Below, one piece after another: positions 26,164 to 35,385 of a stretch of 64,000 bases of DNA. Source of the stretch: Evansella sp041820985 (GTDB taxonomy: Bacteria; Bacillota; Bacilli; Bacillales; Salisediminibacteriaceae); assembly GCF_041820985.1 (NCBI RefSeq), contig NZ_JBGUAU010000009.1, positions 1-64,000 of the forward strand. Reading direction: 5' to 3'. Positions within the stretch are counted from its first letter, which is position 1, and each line of letters opens with the position of its first letter. Under the pieces are notes generated by a model. That model was not told the origin of the DNA. It was given only the letters and a program-made list of their open reading frames with translations, and did no database searches. A program made the position numbers and the translations under genes.

Positions 26164-26246
26164 CAGATTTTTAAAAATATTTTCGTTTTTTATTTGAAAC
26201 CTTTTGATTAAAATAGTAGTTATATAGACGAGGGGAGGCCGGAAGC

Positions 26247-26813
26247 ATGTGCGAAACAACGGAACAGGAGCAACAATGGATTCGTGATGCGCTAGATGGT
26301 GATGACCAAGCTTATTATGATTTGATTCAGTCATACCATTCTACTGTAGAGCGCTTTGCACGACAAATCGGCGTACGAGATGAAGATATACAGGATGTAA
26401 CTCAAGAGGTCTTTATTAAAGTTTATCGTTTTTTACACAAGTATTCACGAGGAAAGTTCAGCACGTGGCTTTATAGTGTCACCCTGAATGTAGCTAAAGA
26501 TTTTTTCCGAAAACAGAAACGTGAGAAGAGAAAAGTTCAAAAAACGATTCAGGAAAAACCTGTCACGTTTTATGAGGAAAACCTAGACTTGTCTGATGAT
26601 GCACGCATTTTGCATGAAACCATCCAATCAATGGATGAAAAATATAGAGTTCCAATCGTACTTTTTTATTTTCATGAAGCATCCATAAAAGAAATTTCTT
26701 CAATAATGGGAATGCGGGAGTCAACGGTAAAAACAAGACTAAAACGCGGGAAAGAGCGTTTGAAAGATTGTTTAGAGGGAGGTGGTCTTGTTTATGAATC
26801 AAAAGCGTTTTGA
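26247..26813 (+). CDS. ECF sigma factor
   Basis: A 188-residue ECF sigma factor. Region 2 (residues about 25-95) contains RDEDIQDVTQEVFIKVYRFL and FSTWLYSVTLNVAKDFFRKQ. Region 4 (about 125-180) contains EKYRVPIVLFYFHEASIKEI and ESTVKTRLKRGKERLKDCL. The ATG follows GAGGGGAGGCCGG. TGAAAC lies upstream with a T-run (TGAAACCTTTT) but no clear CGTA at 16 bases, so autoregulation is not supported. It overlaps the next gene by 20 bases. The specific sigma type is not assigned. Confidence 0.88.
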   Translation: MCETTEQEQQWIRDALDGDDQAYYDLIQSYHSTVERFARQIGVRDEDIQDVTQEVFIKVYRFLHKYSRGKFSTWLYSVTLNVAKDFFRKQKREKRKVQKTIQEKPVTFYEENLDLSDDARILHETIQSMDEKYRVPIVLFYFHEASIKEISSIMGMRESTVKTRLKRGKERLKDCLEGGGLVYESKAF

Positions 26814-27711
26814 TAAAGGAATGGATGAATTAAAAAATAAATATAATGAAACCCCTTCTGAAACATCTGCAAGTACTATCTTCAAATCTGTTCAGAACGA
26901 TAAGCGCTATCGGGAAAGAAGAAAATCGTTCTTTTCCAAATATGGTGGTGTCGCAGCTGCAATGATCGGGGTAATTTTCATCATAGGAATATTATTTAAT
27001 TCCGTTATGTCTGGATTTCATATGGGGAGTAGCGATAGTAATGAAGCTGCTTCGGATGATGCTGGTTATCATTATAATGACGATAGTGGCGATGGTAGAA
27101 GTGCAGAGGAAGGTTCTCCTACTTCAGAGCATGATGTATTATCAGGTAGTGATGATACATCAAATAATAGCAATGAGGAATTGGATTATGATGATAACGC
27201 AGATTATGATGCTCCGTTTGAGGATAGATTTTATCCAGGTGAACGTGAGGATATGTTAATAAAAGAAGTGGATACTGGCGGAAGGTTGGAAAGAGTCATC
27301 TATGAGCTTTATTGGAATGAAGAACTTCAGTTTTCCACATATATTAATCCAACGTTTGACCTAAGTATTTCTGGTAATATAGGAACAGGATCAGTGAAAA
27401 TTTTTATGTCGGAAAATTCGTGGTTGTGGGTCTCAAGGCTAAATTCTACTGATATAGATGGGTTTGTGGAAGACTATTATTCCGAGTTGATTGCTCGTGG
27501 GTTTGAGGAAATGGAAACAGGACCTCAGTTTGATACTGTAGAAAGATACAGTAGATGGGCACACTCTGAGGATGGTGTTTTCCTCGATTTTGCAGTATTA
27601 AGAGATGGAGATTCAATATATTACATGGAAGCACAGCAACCTGTAGTTGCAGAAAATCCATTGTTTGAGGACGCGTTAGAGACATTTGTGAATGAGTTAG
27701 TGTTTGAGTGA
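26794..27711 (+). CDS. Membrane regulator paired with an ECF sigma factor (putative anti-sigma)
   Basis: A 305-residue protein with a cytoplasmic N terminus of about 50 residues, a membrane helix at about 52-72, a highly acidic Ser/Asp/Asn-rich linker at about 80-145 (for example NEELDYDDNADYD), and an outer domain of about 155 residues. The linker probably spans the cell wall. The ATG at 26794 is eight bases after GGGAGGTGG; the GTG at 26782 lies within that site. Coupling to the sigma gene and topology suggest an anti-sigma factor. The outer domain is not recognised. Confidence 0.6.
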   Translation: MNQKRFDKGMDELKNKYNETPSETSASTIFKSVQNDKRYRERRKSFFSKYGGVAAAMIGVIFIIGILFNSVMSGFHMGSSDSNEAASDDAGYHYNDDSGDGRSAEEGSPTSEHDVLSGSDDTSNNSNEELDYDDNADYDAPFEDRFYPGEREDMLIKEVDTGGRLERVIYELYWNEELQFSTYINPTFDLSISGNIGTGSVKIFMSENSWLWVSRLNSTDIDGFVEDYYSELIARGFEEMETGPQFDTVERYSRWAHSEDGVFLDFAVLRDGDSIYYMEAQQPVVAENPLFEDALETFVNELVFE

Positions 27712-27747
27712 TAAACATTGTTTGAAGTTTAATTTAGAGGATCAATT

Positions 27748-27790
27748 AAAGCCATGGGATTGTTGGTGTTCCCATGGCCTTTTGATTTTG
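27748..27790 (+). terminator. Terminator of the 26.2-27.7 kb sigma operon
   Basis: GCCATGGGA (27751-27759) pairs with TCCCATGGC (27770-27778), followed by CTTTTGATTTTG. It lies 40 bases past the stop codon. Confidence 0.85.
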
Positions 27791-28073
27791 TCTATCCTGA
27801 AATACTCGTTATCAAACGGATATAAAATATCTAGTATTTCTAACTTTGATGGTAGTTATTCCATTCGTTTCAGCCCATTCGCGTTCCTAGGGGAGCTGCC
27901 GAGCCTTCTACACTCCTACGTCGCTCCGAAGTCTCGCCTCTGCTCTGCATCCCACAGGAGTCTCATGGGCTTTCACTCATTCCATATAATATGGGTAGCA
28001 CTTTATCCTACTTCGTAACGTATTTTCATCCTTCATGGTGTAAATTGTCACTTGCATGGAGGTCTATCCTGTT
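27790..28073 (+). repeat. ~285-bp interspersed repeat, copy B
   Basis: The most diverged of the five copies. It keeps the CTATCCTGAAATAC start, TTCCATTCG, GAGCTGCCGAGCC, TACGTCGCTCC, GTCTCGCCTCTGCTCTG and the CATGGTGTAAATTGTCACTT end. Its last bases reach the stop codon of the aldo/keto reductase gene on the other strand. Confidence 0.8.
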
Positions 28074-29025
28074 ATTTATCGTTTAGAATTTCTTCGATTT
28101 TTTCAAGAACATCACTTGATAATTCAATGTCAGCTGCTAGAGCGTTTTCTTCCACTTGCTCAGGTCGACTTGCACCAATAAGGGCACTTGAAACGTTAGG
28201 CTGACGTAAGATCCATGCTAATGCTAACTGAGAGAGCTTTACGTTCTGTTCGTTTGCTATTCCTTCGAGTTGTTCTACTTTTGTAAGCATATTATCTTCT
28301 AAGAATTGCTCTACGAATTTCTTCAGATCAGGGTTTGTTGCACGAGTTCCTTCCGGCAAAGCTTGCCCTTTTTTATATTTCCCAGTAAGTACTCCTTGAG
28401 CAAGTGGCGAAAAGACTACTTGGCCGATGCCATACTTTTCACTAACAGGGATAATCTCTTTTTCAATATACCGATTTAGCATGTTGTATACCGGTTGATT
28501 TACAACGATTCGATCAAGAAGATATTTATCGGCAATACGGATTGCTTCCTCTATTTGAGCTGCGGACCATTCACTAATACCTGCATAAAGAATTTTCCCC
28601 TGGCGTAGCATGTCGTCAATAGTGCGTAGGGTTTCTTCAACAGGCGTAGTTGGATCGTATCTGTGGCAGTAGTAAATGTCGATGTAATCAAGTCCAAGGC
28701 GGTCCAGACTTGCATGTAATTGTTCGAAAACATGTTTACGTGATAGTCCACGATCGTTTGGTCCTTCTCCCATTTGTCCAAACACTTTTGTTGCAAGAAC
28801 GTATGACTCACGCGGGTATTTCTGGAGCACTTGTCCAACTACTTTTTCTGCTTCTCCACGAGCATACACATTTGCTGTGTCAAAGAAGTTAATTCCTAAC
28901 TCATATGCTTTATCAATCGTTTTCTCTGCTTGATCTTTTTCCACACTATTCCCGTATGTTAACCAACTTCCTAAACTAATTTCACTTACTTTTAACCCGG
29001 TTCTTCCTAATTGACGGTATTTCAT
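28072..29025 (-). CDS. Aldo/keto reductase (Kv-beta-like family)
   Basis: A 317-residue NADPH-dependent aldo/keto reductase. The N terminus MKYRQLGRTGLKVSEISLGS, the catalytic Asp-Tyr-Lys-His set in FFDTANVYARGEAEKVVG, LATKVFG and YYCHRYDP, and the NADPH-binding IGASRPEQVEENA near residue 285 are all present. Its closest general type is the potassium channel beta-subunit-like group (YccK/YhdN in B. subtilis), which reduces aldehydes or ketones of mostly unknown identity. It is monocistronic after GGGAGG. The stop codon abuts repeat copy B. Confidence 0.88.
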   Translation of the reverse strand: MKYRQLGRTGLKVSEISLGSWLTYGNSVEKDQAEKTIDKAYELGINFFDTANVYARGEAEKVVGQVLQKYPRESYVLATKVFGQMGEGPNDRGLSRKHVFEQLHASLDRLGLDYIDIYYCHRYDPTTPVEETLRTIDDMLRQGKILYAGISEWSAAQIEEAIRIADKYLLDRIVVNQPVYNMLNRYIEKEIIPVSEKYGIGQVVFSPLAQGVLTGKYKKGQALPEGTRATNPDLKKFVEQFLEDNMLTKVEQLEGIANEQNVKLSQLALAWILRQPNVSSALIGASRPEQVEENALAADIELSSDVLEKIEEILNDK

Positions 29026-29108
29026 AGACTTAGAACCTCCCAGTATAGGTATGTAATTTTTCTATCACTTTTATTATAATGGATAATCTTAGAAGGAGAA
29101 AACAAAAG

Positions 29109-29180
29109 ACACAATATTGCCACGGGCCTGGTCCCTGAACTTTTGTTCTGGGACCAGGCCCGTGTATTTTTTGTGAACTT
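29109..29180. repeat. GGGACCAGG palindrome, copy 1
   Basis: Two 20-base arms (29121-29140 and 29145-29164) pair with one mismatch around TTTT. The core word is CCTGGTCCCTGAAC with its inverse. The plus strand ends in TATTTTTTG, so it may terminate transcripts. Related copies lie at 31190, 35311 and 58722. Confidence 0.85.
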
Positions 29181-29186
29181 ACTTGA

Positions 29187-30551
29187 TTATTTTATTTTAA
29201 TTCTCCATGGTTGTTCTAGGTAGTTAGGGTAATAGTAAAATGTAAAGTGTAAATATCTATCTTCTAGCTTTTCAGCAAAATGAAATCTTTCATTAAATGA
29301 GAAACTATCAGGCTGCACTTCTTCCTCACTACTTATAGCTGAACTTCCTTCCGTTTTAACTTCTACACCCTTCTCATTGTATATTTGACTACTTAGTAAA
29401 TTATACCGATTTGGATTATCATCAAGAGCTAGCTCCGTTAATGTATATTCCAGAGTAATCATTTTATCTGTTATTACCAAAGTATCTATCTTCATATTAC
29501 TTGGACCGGATAGCATTTTATTTTCTATCGTATCAATTATCACTGAATCCTTATCCTTAGGTAAAGCACTTATTTTCGAACCTTTTAAATACAATTCATC
29601 AGGTACACCATCAAAGTGAAGACTATCTAAAAATAAAACACGTTTCCCATCCTCACCTGCTCCAAAACCTATCATTCCTCCACTAACCCTAGACCATTCA
29701 TTGCCTGCCCCATCTACCAATACAATATCCTTCAAATCATATATTTCATACTCATTTTCTTCGGAATATTCATAAACGACTGCTGTTTTCGTTGGGTATA
29801 TAATTACCTCATGAATATAGATTTCCTGGTTTTCAATCATTATTGTTTTATTAACTTCAAATTCTTGTGTTAACTCTTCAAAAGCTTCATGTGGAATATC
29901 TATCGTTAGTTCCCATGGAAAAGGATCATTTCCATCTGCAACGGAATCTTCCAAAAACTGAAAACCCATTTTTAACGTTTCAGGTACTTTTCCTTCTAGT
30001 GGAAAACTTATTTCAATTGTATCTCGCCATATCTCCTGCTCTGTAAAATCATATCTTCCCCAATAACTATATACAGCTTCGATTCCATTACCATTTTGAT
30101 TGTGTAACATGATATCGCGAATCTCACCATCTTTACGTTCTGAACCACGATCGATGAGAGAATAAAAAATAACGAGTCGTGACTCATCGACAATAACTCC
30201 TTCTATATCAACCATAATTCCATGTGCATTAGCTGTAGCATCCACTGGAACGATAAAATCATTTTCAATAGCAGTTCGTAAGTTATCATCATGTACTACT
30301 ATTTCTACTAATTTATTTAAAATAGGTATTTCGGATAATGCAGATGCAAAGGTTGGTGAAACACGGATAGACGTAATTAATAGAATAAATATTGCCGCCG
30401 CTGTTAGTGTTGAACGAACAAATACCTTTCTATTTCTTCTTAGCACTCTCCCCTTTGCCATTCCCCGCTCGATTGCAAGATCCACTTCTGACGGAGGAGA
30501 AATCGTATGCAGCTTATCCTTCACGTTTTTCATATCGTTATTATTACTCAT
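29187..30551 (-). CDS. DUF4179-type membrane regulator paired with an ECF sigma factor
   Basis: A 454-residue protein with a 46-residue cytoplasmic segment, a membrane helix at about 47-63 and, right after it, the SPTFASALSEIPILNKLVEI segment typical of the DUF4179 anti-sigma-like family. The remaining 350 residues are extracytoplasmic and beta-rich. It overlaps the sigma gene by eight bases. The family is commonly found next to SigV-like ECF sigma genes. What it senses is unknown. Confidence 0.75.
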   Translation of the reverse strand: MSNNNDMKNVKDKLHTISPPSEVDLAIERGMAKGRVLRRNRKVFVRSTLTAAAIFILLITSIRVSPTFASALSEIPILNKLVEIVVHDDNLRTAIENDFIVPVDATANAHGIMVDIEGVIVDESRLVIFYSLIDRGSERKDGEIRDIMLHNQNGNGIEAVYSYWGRYDFTEQEIWRDTIEISFPLEGKVPETLKMGFQFLEDSVADGNDPFPWELTIDIPHEAFEELTQEFEVNKTIMIENQEIYIHEVIIYPTKTAVVYEYSEENEYEIYDLKDIVLVDGAGNEWSRVSGGMIGFGAGEDGKRVLFLDSLHFDGVPDELYLKGSKISALPKDKDSVIIDTIENKMLSGPSNMKIDTLVITDKMITLEYTLTELALDDNPNRYNLLSSQIYNEKGVEVKTEGSSAISSEEEVQPDSFSFNERFHFAEKLEDRYLHFTFYYYPNYLEQPWRIKIK

Positions 30552-31071
30552 ATAAATCCGCCTCCTGTAAATCTAGCTTTAACTCTTGCAGAGCGCGTCG
30601 TAACCACGATTTTATTGTTCCTTCAGGCTTTTGCAAAATATCTGCGATTTGTTGCACTGTTAAATCTTCGAAAAACTTAAGAATTATTACGTTTCGGTAG
30701 TCAGGCTTTAACCCTTTCATTGATTGATCGAGCATAAGTTTCGTGTCGTGGTCTAATGTATTGGAGCCGTTTCTCATTTCCAAATCTTGTTGCTCAACAA
30801 CTGTATACCTTTTCTTTCGCTTCCATTCATCGTTACAATAATTAATTAATATCCGGATAAGCCACGTTTGAAAAAAAGAAGGATCTCGTAGTTTCTTTAT
30901 CATCTTATATGCACGAAACGTCACTTCTTGTATAGCTTCGATCGCATCCTCTTCTCTCTTTAAATACGTTAAAGCCATTCGATAAAGCTGATTCTTGTGT
31001 ATCATCATCAGTTCATAAAATGCATCATCGTTCCCCTTCTGAGCTAACTTAACTAACTCTATTTCTTTCAT
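30544..31071 (-). CDS. ECF sigma factor
   Basis: A 175-residue ECF sigma factor with region 2 (REEDAIEAIQEVTFRAYKMI and FFQTWLIRILINYCNDEWKR) and region 4 (DYRNVIILKFFEDLTVQQIA and PEGTIKSWLRRALQELKLDL). The IlvK-like QIADILQKPEGTIKS pattern is that of SigV-type sigma factors. The ATG at 31071 follows GAGAGGGAAC; an ATG nine codons upstream has no site. No ECF-like promoter is visible directly upstream, unlike the pairs at 16.8 and 41.9 kb. Confidence 0.88.
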   Translation of the reverse strand: MKEIELVKLAQKGNDDAFYELMMIHKNQLYRMALTYLKREEDAIEAIQEVTFRAYKMIKKLRDPSFFQTWLIRILINYCNDEWKRKKRYTVVEQQDLEMRNGSNTLDHDTKLMLDQSMKGLKPDYRNVIILKFFEDLTVQQIADILQKPEGTIKSWLRRALQELKLDLQEADLYE

Positions 31072-31189
31072 AGTGTTCCCTCTCTCTTCATAGAACATAT
31101 TCTTTTTATTTTTAATTTACACCCATTAGACCAAGAACACTGAAAAAACGATTCAGATTCAAGAAAAAAATTTTGTCACAAAATCGTGC

Positions 31190-31243
31190 GCGGTCTGGTC
31201 CCCGAAAAAAAGTTCAGGGACCAGGTCCCTGAACTTTTTGTGT
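31190..31243 (-). terminator. GGGACCAGG palindrome, copy 2, acting as terminator
   Basis: Arms of 16 bases (31206-31221 and 31223-31238) pair perfectly: AAAAGTTCAGGGACC, one base, then its inverse. The adjacent CGGTCTGGTCCCCG is a partial extra arm. It begins directly after the stop codon of the 31.2-kb gene and, on that strand, ends in T7. Confidence 0.8.
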
Positions 31244-31498
31244 CTATTTATAGATTCGAAGAACGTGCCCTCCGCACCCACATTGATCAATATACTTCAT
31301 ATCTAGTATATCATGAAACTTCTCATTTAATATTGAGGTTAAATACTGCTCGGGATTCCCAAAATTATGAGGGGTAACAAGATTCACGTACGTACCTGAC
31401 TGCGTTTCTTCCACAGCTTCAATTGCATGCTTTATCACGAGCTCCCGATCATCTTCGTATTCTCCGTGTTCTAATGAAGCAGACCAAGATTTTGTCAA
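31244..31498 (-). CDS. Conserved small protein with a C-terminal CGCGG motif
   Basis: An 84-residue acidic protein with an alpha/beta first part (for example LVIKHAIEAVEETQSGTYVN) and a C-terminal Cys motif DQCGCGGHVLRIYK that could bind a metal. The TTG start lies seven bases after AAAGGAGG, a strong signal. It is 27 bases from the epimerase-like gene and probably co-transcribed with it. I do not recognise a named family. Confidence 0.65.
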   Translation of the reverse strand: MTKSWSASLEHGEYEDDRELVIKHAIEAVEETQSGTYVNLVTPHNFGNPEQYLTSILNEKFHDILDMKYIDQCGCGGHVLRIYK

Positions 31499-31525
31499 AA
31501 GTCTTCCTCCTTTCAGAAAGCAAAA

Positions 31526-32410
31526 CTATTTTTCTTGTTTTACAATTTCTTCAATGAGAGGTTCAAACCATTGGGATAAAGATTTAAAATCATAGCCTGA
31601 TGCCCTTGCTAATGAGACATCCTGATAGATCGACACAGGGAAATTCATCGGTGAACTTTCTTCCTTCGTTTTCGGTGGCTGAACTTTCGCCTTCTTTTCT
31701 GTTTTCTTTTCAATTAACTCTATTATCTCACGAAACGAGATTTGATCTGGTGATGATGTGTTCACAGGACCACTCAAATCTTGAAAGCCGACCCAAAATA
31801 AAAATTGTGCTAAATCCTCAGAATCCACAAAAGAAGTTACTGTATCTAAGTTATCGAACCCGATTACTTCTTCCACCAATACTTTTCGAACATGATAATG
31901 TAGACGTTCCGTGTAATCATCTATTCCATAAACAATAGGTGGTCTAGGTGCTACAACTGGAAATGGAGCTTTTTGAAAAAACACAGCTTCAGCTAACCGT
32001 TTCCCTTCCGCATAATCAAATTGTTCTTTTCTCCCGTATGTGATGTCATAGTTAAAAGGATTGAAATCCTTTTCTGCCTTTTTCGCATTTTCATCATAAG
32101 CGTAAACTGCAAGGGTAGACGTTAACACGTATTTTTTCACTTTATCACGAAAAACATCGCATGCATCTTGTGCATCATCTGGGGAGAAACAAATTTGATC
32201 ATAGATCACATCCCATGAACCTTCCTCGAATGCGTTTTTCATAGATTCACGATCAAACCGATCTACCTTTATTCGATTTATTGCACTTCCAAAAGGGTCA
32301 CCAGTTTCACCTCTTGTTGCTACTGTAACTTCATCCCCATTTTCGATTAGCTTTTGTACGAGGCGTTTACCAAAGAAACGAGTTCCACCTAACACTAACA
32401 CTTTTCTCAT
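31526..32410 (-). CDS. NAD-dependent epimerase/dehydratase-like protein
   Basis: A 294-residue extended short-chain dehydrogenase fold. The N-terminal nucleotide loop VLVLGGTRFFGKRLVQKL has the GGTxFxG pattern of the CSP41-like branch. AVYAYDENAKKAEKDFNPFN and the YAEGKRLAE segment, containing the Tyr-x-x-x-Lys pair, follow, then PRPPIVYG. The substrate is unknown. It is the first gene of a two-gene unit. Repeat copy C lies just upstream of its promoter region. Confidence 0.8.
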   Translation of the reverse strand: MRKVLVLGGTRFFGKRLVQKLIENGDEVTVATRGETGDPFGSAINRIKVDRFDRESMKNAFEEGSWDVIYDQICFSPDDAQDACDVFRDKVKKYVLTSTLAVYAYDENAKKAEKDFNPFNYDITYGRKEQFDYAEGKRLAEAVFFQKAPFPVVAPRPPIVYGIDDYTERLHYHVRKVLVEEVIGFDNLDTVTSFVDSEDLAQFLFWVGFQDLSGPVNTSSPDQISFREIIELIEKKTEKKAKVQPPKTKEESSPMNFPVSIYQDVSLARASGYDFKSLSQWFEPLIEEIVKQEK

Positions 32411-32525
32411 TGTTTTTCCCTCTCTCCTATAAATTGTACAATTTTTACTATATATTTTCGTTGATATAGATCACATAAACTTTTAGTTTTTGGAAAACTT
32501 TAGTTTTATTATAAATTTCGGTTAT

Positions 32526-32805
32526 GTCTACCCTGAAAATAAGCGAGTTAATGGTTTTAAACTTATCTAGTATTCCTAACGTTGTTGGTTTATATTCCAT
32601 TCGCTCCAGTCCACTCCTTTCCTGTGGGGAGTTGCCGAGCCACCTTCACGACTACGTCGCTACGGTGTCTCGCCTCTACTCTATTCCCACTGGAGTTCGT
32701 GGAATTCCGCTCATTGCATATAAGGTTTGTAGTACTAAAAGTACTCACAGCGTATTTTCATCCCCCTGGTGCAAATTTTCACTTGCTGGGAAGTCTCCCC
32801 TGAAG
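32526..32805 (+). repeat. ~285-bp interspersed repeat, copy C
   Basis: It begins with GTCTACCCTGAAAATAAGCG, has the CCACTCCTTTCCTGTGGGGA core and GCCGAGCC, and ends in TCTCCCCTGAAG. The flanks carry related CTACCCTGAAAATA words in direct orientation at both ends. Confidence 0.85.
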
Positions 32806-32914
32806 GTACGTCAATTCTAGGTCTCCATCCTACTTTATCAACATTATAATTTATCAGATTCTTTTTACAAAACAAATTGTACTTACCATATTCGCCATTT
32901 TGATACAAATTTCC

Positions 32915-32973
32915 TTGACCGATCATAAAAAAAGAATATATACTCTAAATGTGTACTATATATTGTAATACAC
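32915..32973 (+). promoter_or_regulatory. Promoter and YtrA-type operator of the GntR-ABC operon
   Basis: TTGACC (32915-32920) and TATACT (32939-32944) are spaced by 18 bases. Right after them the dyad GTGTA-N13-TACAC (32951-32955 and 32969-32973) covers the start point. GntR proteins of the YtrA type bind such AGTGTA-like palindromes, so autorepression is likely. Confidence 0.6.
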
Positions 32974-33032
32974 TTAATACATTATAACTTTTCAAATAGC
33001 AATTGGGTTTATATAACAAAGGTGGTGAAGCT

Positions 33033-33428
33033 ATGTATTTTCATATTGATCCGAAGAAGAATACACCTTTATATGAGCAAGTCATTCAACAAGTAAAGGA
33101 AATGTGTGCAAAAGGGATTTTAAAACCTAATGAAAAACTCCCTTCCGTTAGGGAATTGTCATCTCAGATGGTAATTAATCCAAACACCGTTAGTAAAGCT
33201 TACCAAGAATTAGAGCGACAAGGTGTAATCATCACCATTCGAGGAAGAGGAACATTTATTTCAGAAGAATTAAGTCAATCAGTTGATCCTAGGCAGGTGG
33301 AAAAGGTGAAGCAATCGTTAAAACAGCTTATTATCGATAGTCATTATGCTGGAATTTCAAAAGAAGAGTTTTCTGAATGGATGGATGAAGTTTATGACGA
33401 AATAAGGGGGGATAAGAATGAAAATTAA
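33033..33428 (+). CDS. GntR-family repressor, YtrA type
   Basis: A 131-residue regulator with an N-terminal winged helix (PLYEQVIQQVKEMCAKGILK, then LPSVRELSSQMVINPNTVSK and the wing IITIRGRGTFIS) and only a short C-terminal helical tail, as in the YtrA subfamily that governs ABC transporter operons. No large effector domain exists. The ATG at 33033 after GGTGGTG is preferred over one ten codons upstream. Its last codons overlap the ATPase gene. Confidence 0.88.
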   Translation: MYFHIDPKKNTPLYEQVIQQVKEMCAKGILKPNEKLPSVRELSSQMVINPNTVSKAYQELERQGVIITIRGRGTFISEELSQSVDPRQVEKVKQSLKQLIIDSHYAGISKEEFSEWMDEVYDEIRGDKNEN

Positions 33429-34293
33429 GCACCTGTCCAAACGAATACATCAAAGTGAGATTTTATCTGACATAGATTTCGAGGTAAAAACAGGAAGTAT
33501 CGTAGGTATCGTTGGGAGGAATGGAGCTGGGAAGACAACATTACTGCGGACAATGGTAGGTATCATTGACCCTACAAAAGGTGATGTTCTTATTGGCAAC
33601 GATAGTATTTTTACCAATCCCAAGCTAAAACAGGAAATTATTTTCGTTCCTGATTCTTCTCAAGCATTAAAAGCTTATAGTACGAAAGAAATTCTTACGT
33701 TATATAAAAGTATTTATCCTCAGTTTGATGAAGCATACTTTCAAGACTTAATGGAACGTTTTTCTTTACCCTTTATTAAACGAATCGGTAATTACTCCAA
33801 AGGGATGAAAGCACTATTCTCATTAGTTGTTGCTTTTTCTACAAGAGCAAAATATATCTTACTTGATGAACCAACAGATGGTCTTGATGTTATTTTGAAA
33901 AAACGAGTATTGAAAATTTTAGTTGAAGAAGTTGCTGAAAATAATGTAGCTGTTATTATATCTTCCCATCGATTAGATGAATTAGAATTTATGGCAAACG
34001 AAATAGTCATGATTAAGGATGGAAGAGTAGATAGCCATTACGAGCTAGATACGATGAAATCACAATACAATAAAATACAACTTGTTTTTGAAGGTCATAT
34101 TCCTGAAGAACTAGAAAACAAGGTTAAAGTTATTAATCAAACTGGCCGAGTATATACGGTTATTATCGGATGTGATAACAAGGAAACAGAAGCACTATTA
34201 AAAAAACATAAACCTATATTGTATGAGGAATTGCCAATTTCCCTAGAAGATCTTTTTGTTGCTAAATTAGGAGGTGACGACATTGTTTCATAA
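33418..34293 (+). CDS. ABC transporter ATPase (YtrB-like)
   Basis: A 291-residue ATPase with Walker A GIVGRNGAGKTTLL (near residues 30-43), a diverged signature GNYSKGMKALFS (near 123-134) and Walker B YILLDEPTDGLD (near 144-155). A C-terminal domain of about 75 residues follows, as in the YtrB/CcmA-like group. It overlaps the repressor gene by 11 bases at its start and the permease by 11 bases at its end. The transported compound is unknown; YtrBCDEF-type pumps respond to cell-wall antibiotics. Confidence 0.85.
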   Translation: MKIKHLSKRIHQSEILSDIDFEVKTGSIVGIVGRNGAGKTTLLRTMVGIIDPTKGDVLIGNDSIFTNPKLKQEIIFVPDSSQALKAYSTKEILTLYKSIYPQFDEAYFQDLMERFSLPFIKRIGNYSKGMKALFSLVVAFSTRAKYILLDEPTDGLDVILKKRVLKILVEEVAENNVAVIISSHRLDELEFMANEIVMIKDGRVDSHYELDTMKSQYNKIQLVFEGHIPEELENKVKVINQTGRVYTVIIGCDNKETEALLKKHKPILYEELPISLEDLFVAKLGGDDIVS

Positions 34294-35296
34294 AGGACTT
34301 TGGTACCAAAATTACAAACAGACAAAAATGGTTGTTTGGATGTTGCTCGTACTTTTTATGATTCATTTACCCTTTCAAGCGATTATGACATTAGAGTCAT
34401 GGCGAACAAGACAAACTCAGTTAAGACTTCAATTCCCTATCCAACCTTTTGAATTTTATATATATGAAATATACAATCTATTTTTTCAAGGAATGTTTGC
34501 TTTCATCGTTATGTTTGTCATCATATTTTTAGCCTGCTTACTTATAGGAGTGGAGCGTAATACACGAAGAATGGACTTCTCTTTTTCACTACCCTTTGCT
34601 CGAAAAGATATCTTTTTAGCGAAATGGTTGTATGGTGCTTGCATCATTACAGTGTTCCACAGTGTTAATTTTTTTGTGGCTTACTTCATTTTCATGCAAT
34701 CGGAGTTTGGCAGTGAACTAGCTAATTTCACATTATTGGAGCTTTTCGTTGGACCTTTGTTAGGGTTCCTGTTCATCTTTTCTTTTGCTTTATTAATTGG
34801 AACGTTCACAGGGGAGATGATTTCTCAAATTGCATTAACATTTATATTTGGTATTTTCCCTCTAGGTCTTTACTTTTTGGTTGCTGCATTAATCGATGTG
34901 CATGGTGGCCACTATCCTAGCCAGCCTGACTGGGTGGAAAATATAACTATTTTTTATCATGTATTTTCTCATATTAATACATCGTTCGTCGATCTCCTAT
35001 ATCCAATAATTGGTATTATTCTGTTCGCAGGTATAGGCGTTGTACTTTATGAGTTAAATAAAGTCGAGCACAACGGAGAATTCTTAATCTTTAAAGGACT
35101 TCATCCTCTCTTCCTAGTGGGAATTACCCTTTGCTTTTCTTTATTAGGCGGTATTATCGTATCTTCCTTAGCACCATATGATGCAACAACGTTACGAATT
35201 ATCACCTACTGGATTGGATTTGCAATCTTCTTATTCTTCTCTTACTTGATAACAAAACGATTATTGCAAATGAACCTGATGGTGAAAAATAAATAA
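34283..35296 (+). CDS. ABC transporter permease (YtrC/D-like)
   Basis: A 337-residue membrane protein with about six to eight helices. It has an early cytoplasmic segment RNTRRMDFSFSLPFARKDIF, a typical coupling feature of ABC-2 type permeases. The likely start is TTG at 34283, seven bases after AGGAGGTGA; a GTG three codons upstream lies inside that site. It is the last gene of the three-gene operon and the only permease, so it may form a homodimer. Confidence 0.8.
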   Translation: MFHKGLWYQNYKQTKMVVWMLLVLFMIHLPFQAIMTLESWRTRQTQLRLQFPIQPFEFYIYEIYNLFFQGMFAFIVMFVIIFLACLLIGVERNTRRMDFSFSLPFARKDIFLAKWLYGACIITVFHSVNFFVAYFIFMQSEFGSELANFTLLELFVGPLLGFLFIFSFALLIGTFTGEMISQIALTFIFGIFPLGLYFLVAALIDVHGGHYPSQPDWVENITIFYHVFSHINTSFVDLLYPIIGIILFAGIGVVLYELNKVEHNGEFLIFKGLHPLFLVGITLCFSLLGGIIVSSLAPYDATTLRIITYWIGFAIFLFFSYLITKRLLQMNLMVKNK

Positions 35297-35310
35297 TTTG
35301 ATAAGATATG

Positions 35311-35380
35311 TCACAAAATTGTCACGGGCCTGGTCCCTGAACAAAGGTTCAGGGACCAGGCCCGTGACGTTTATGTGAAC
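35311..35380. repeat. GGGACCAGG palindrome, copy 3 (bidirectional terminator)
   Basis: Two perfect 22-base arms (35321-35342 and 35347-35368) flank AAAG. It separates the convergent permease and psuG genes and probably terminates both. The outer words TCACAAAAT and TATGTGAAC match the ends of the other copies. Confidence 0.9.
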
Positions 35381-35385
35381 ATTGC

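Noticed and set aside
26200..26246. ECF-type promoter for the 26.2-kb sigma gene
   Set aside because: TGAAAC with a T-run is present, but no CGTA or CGTC lies 16 bases downstream.
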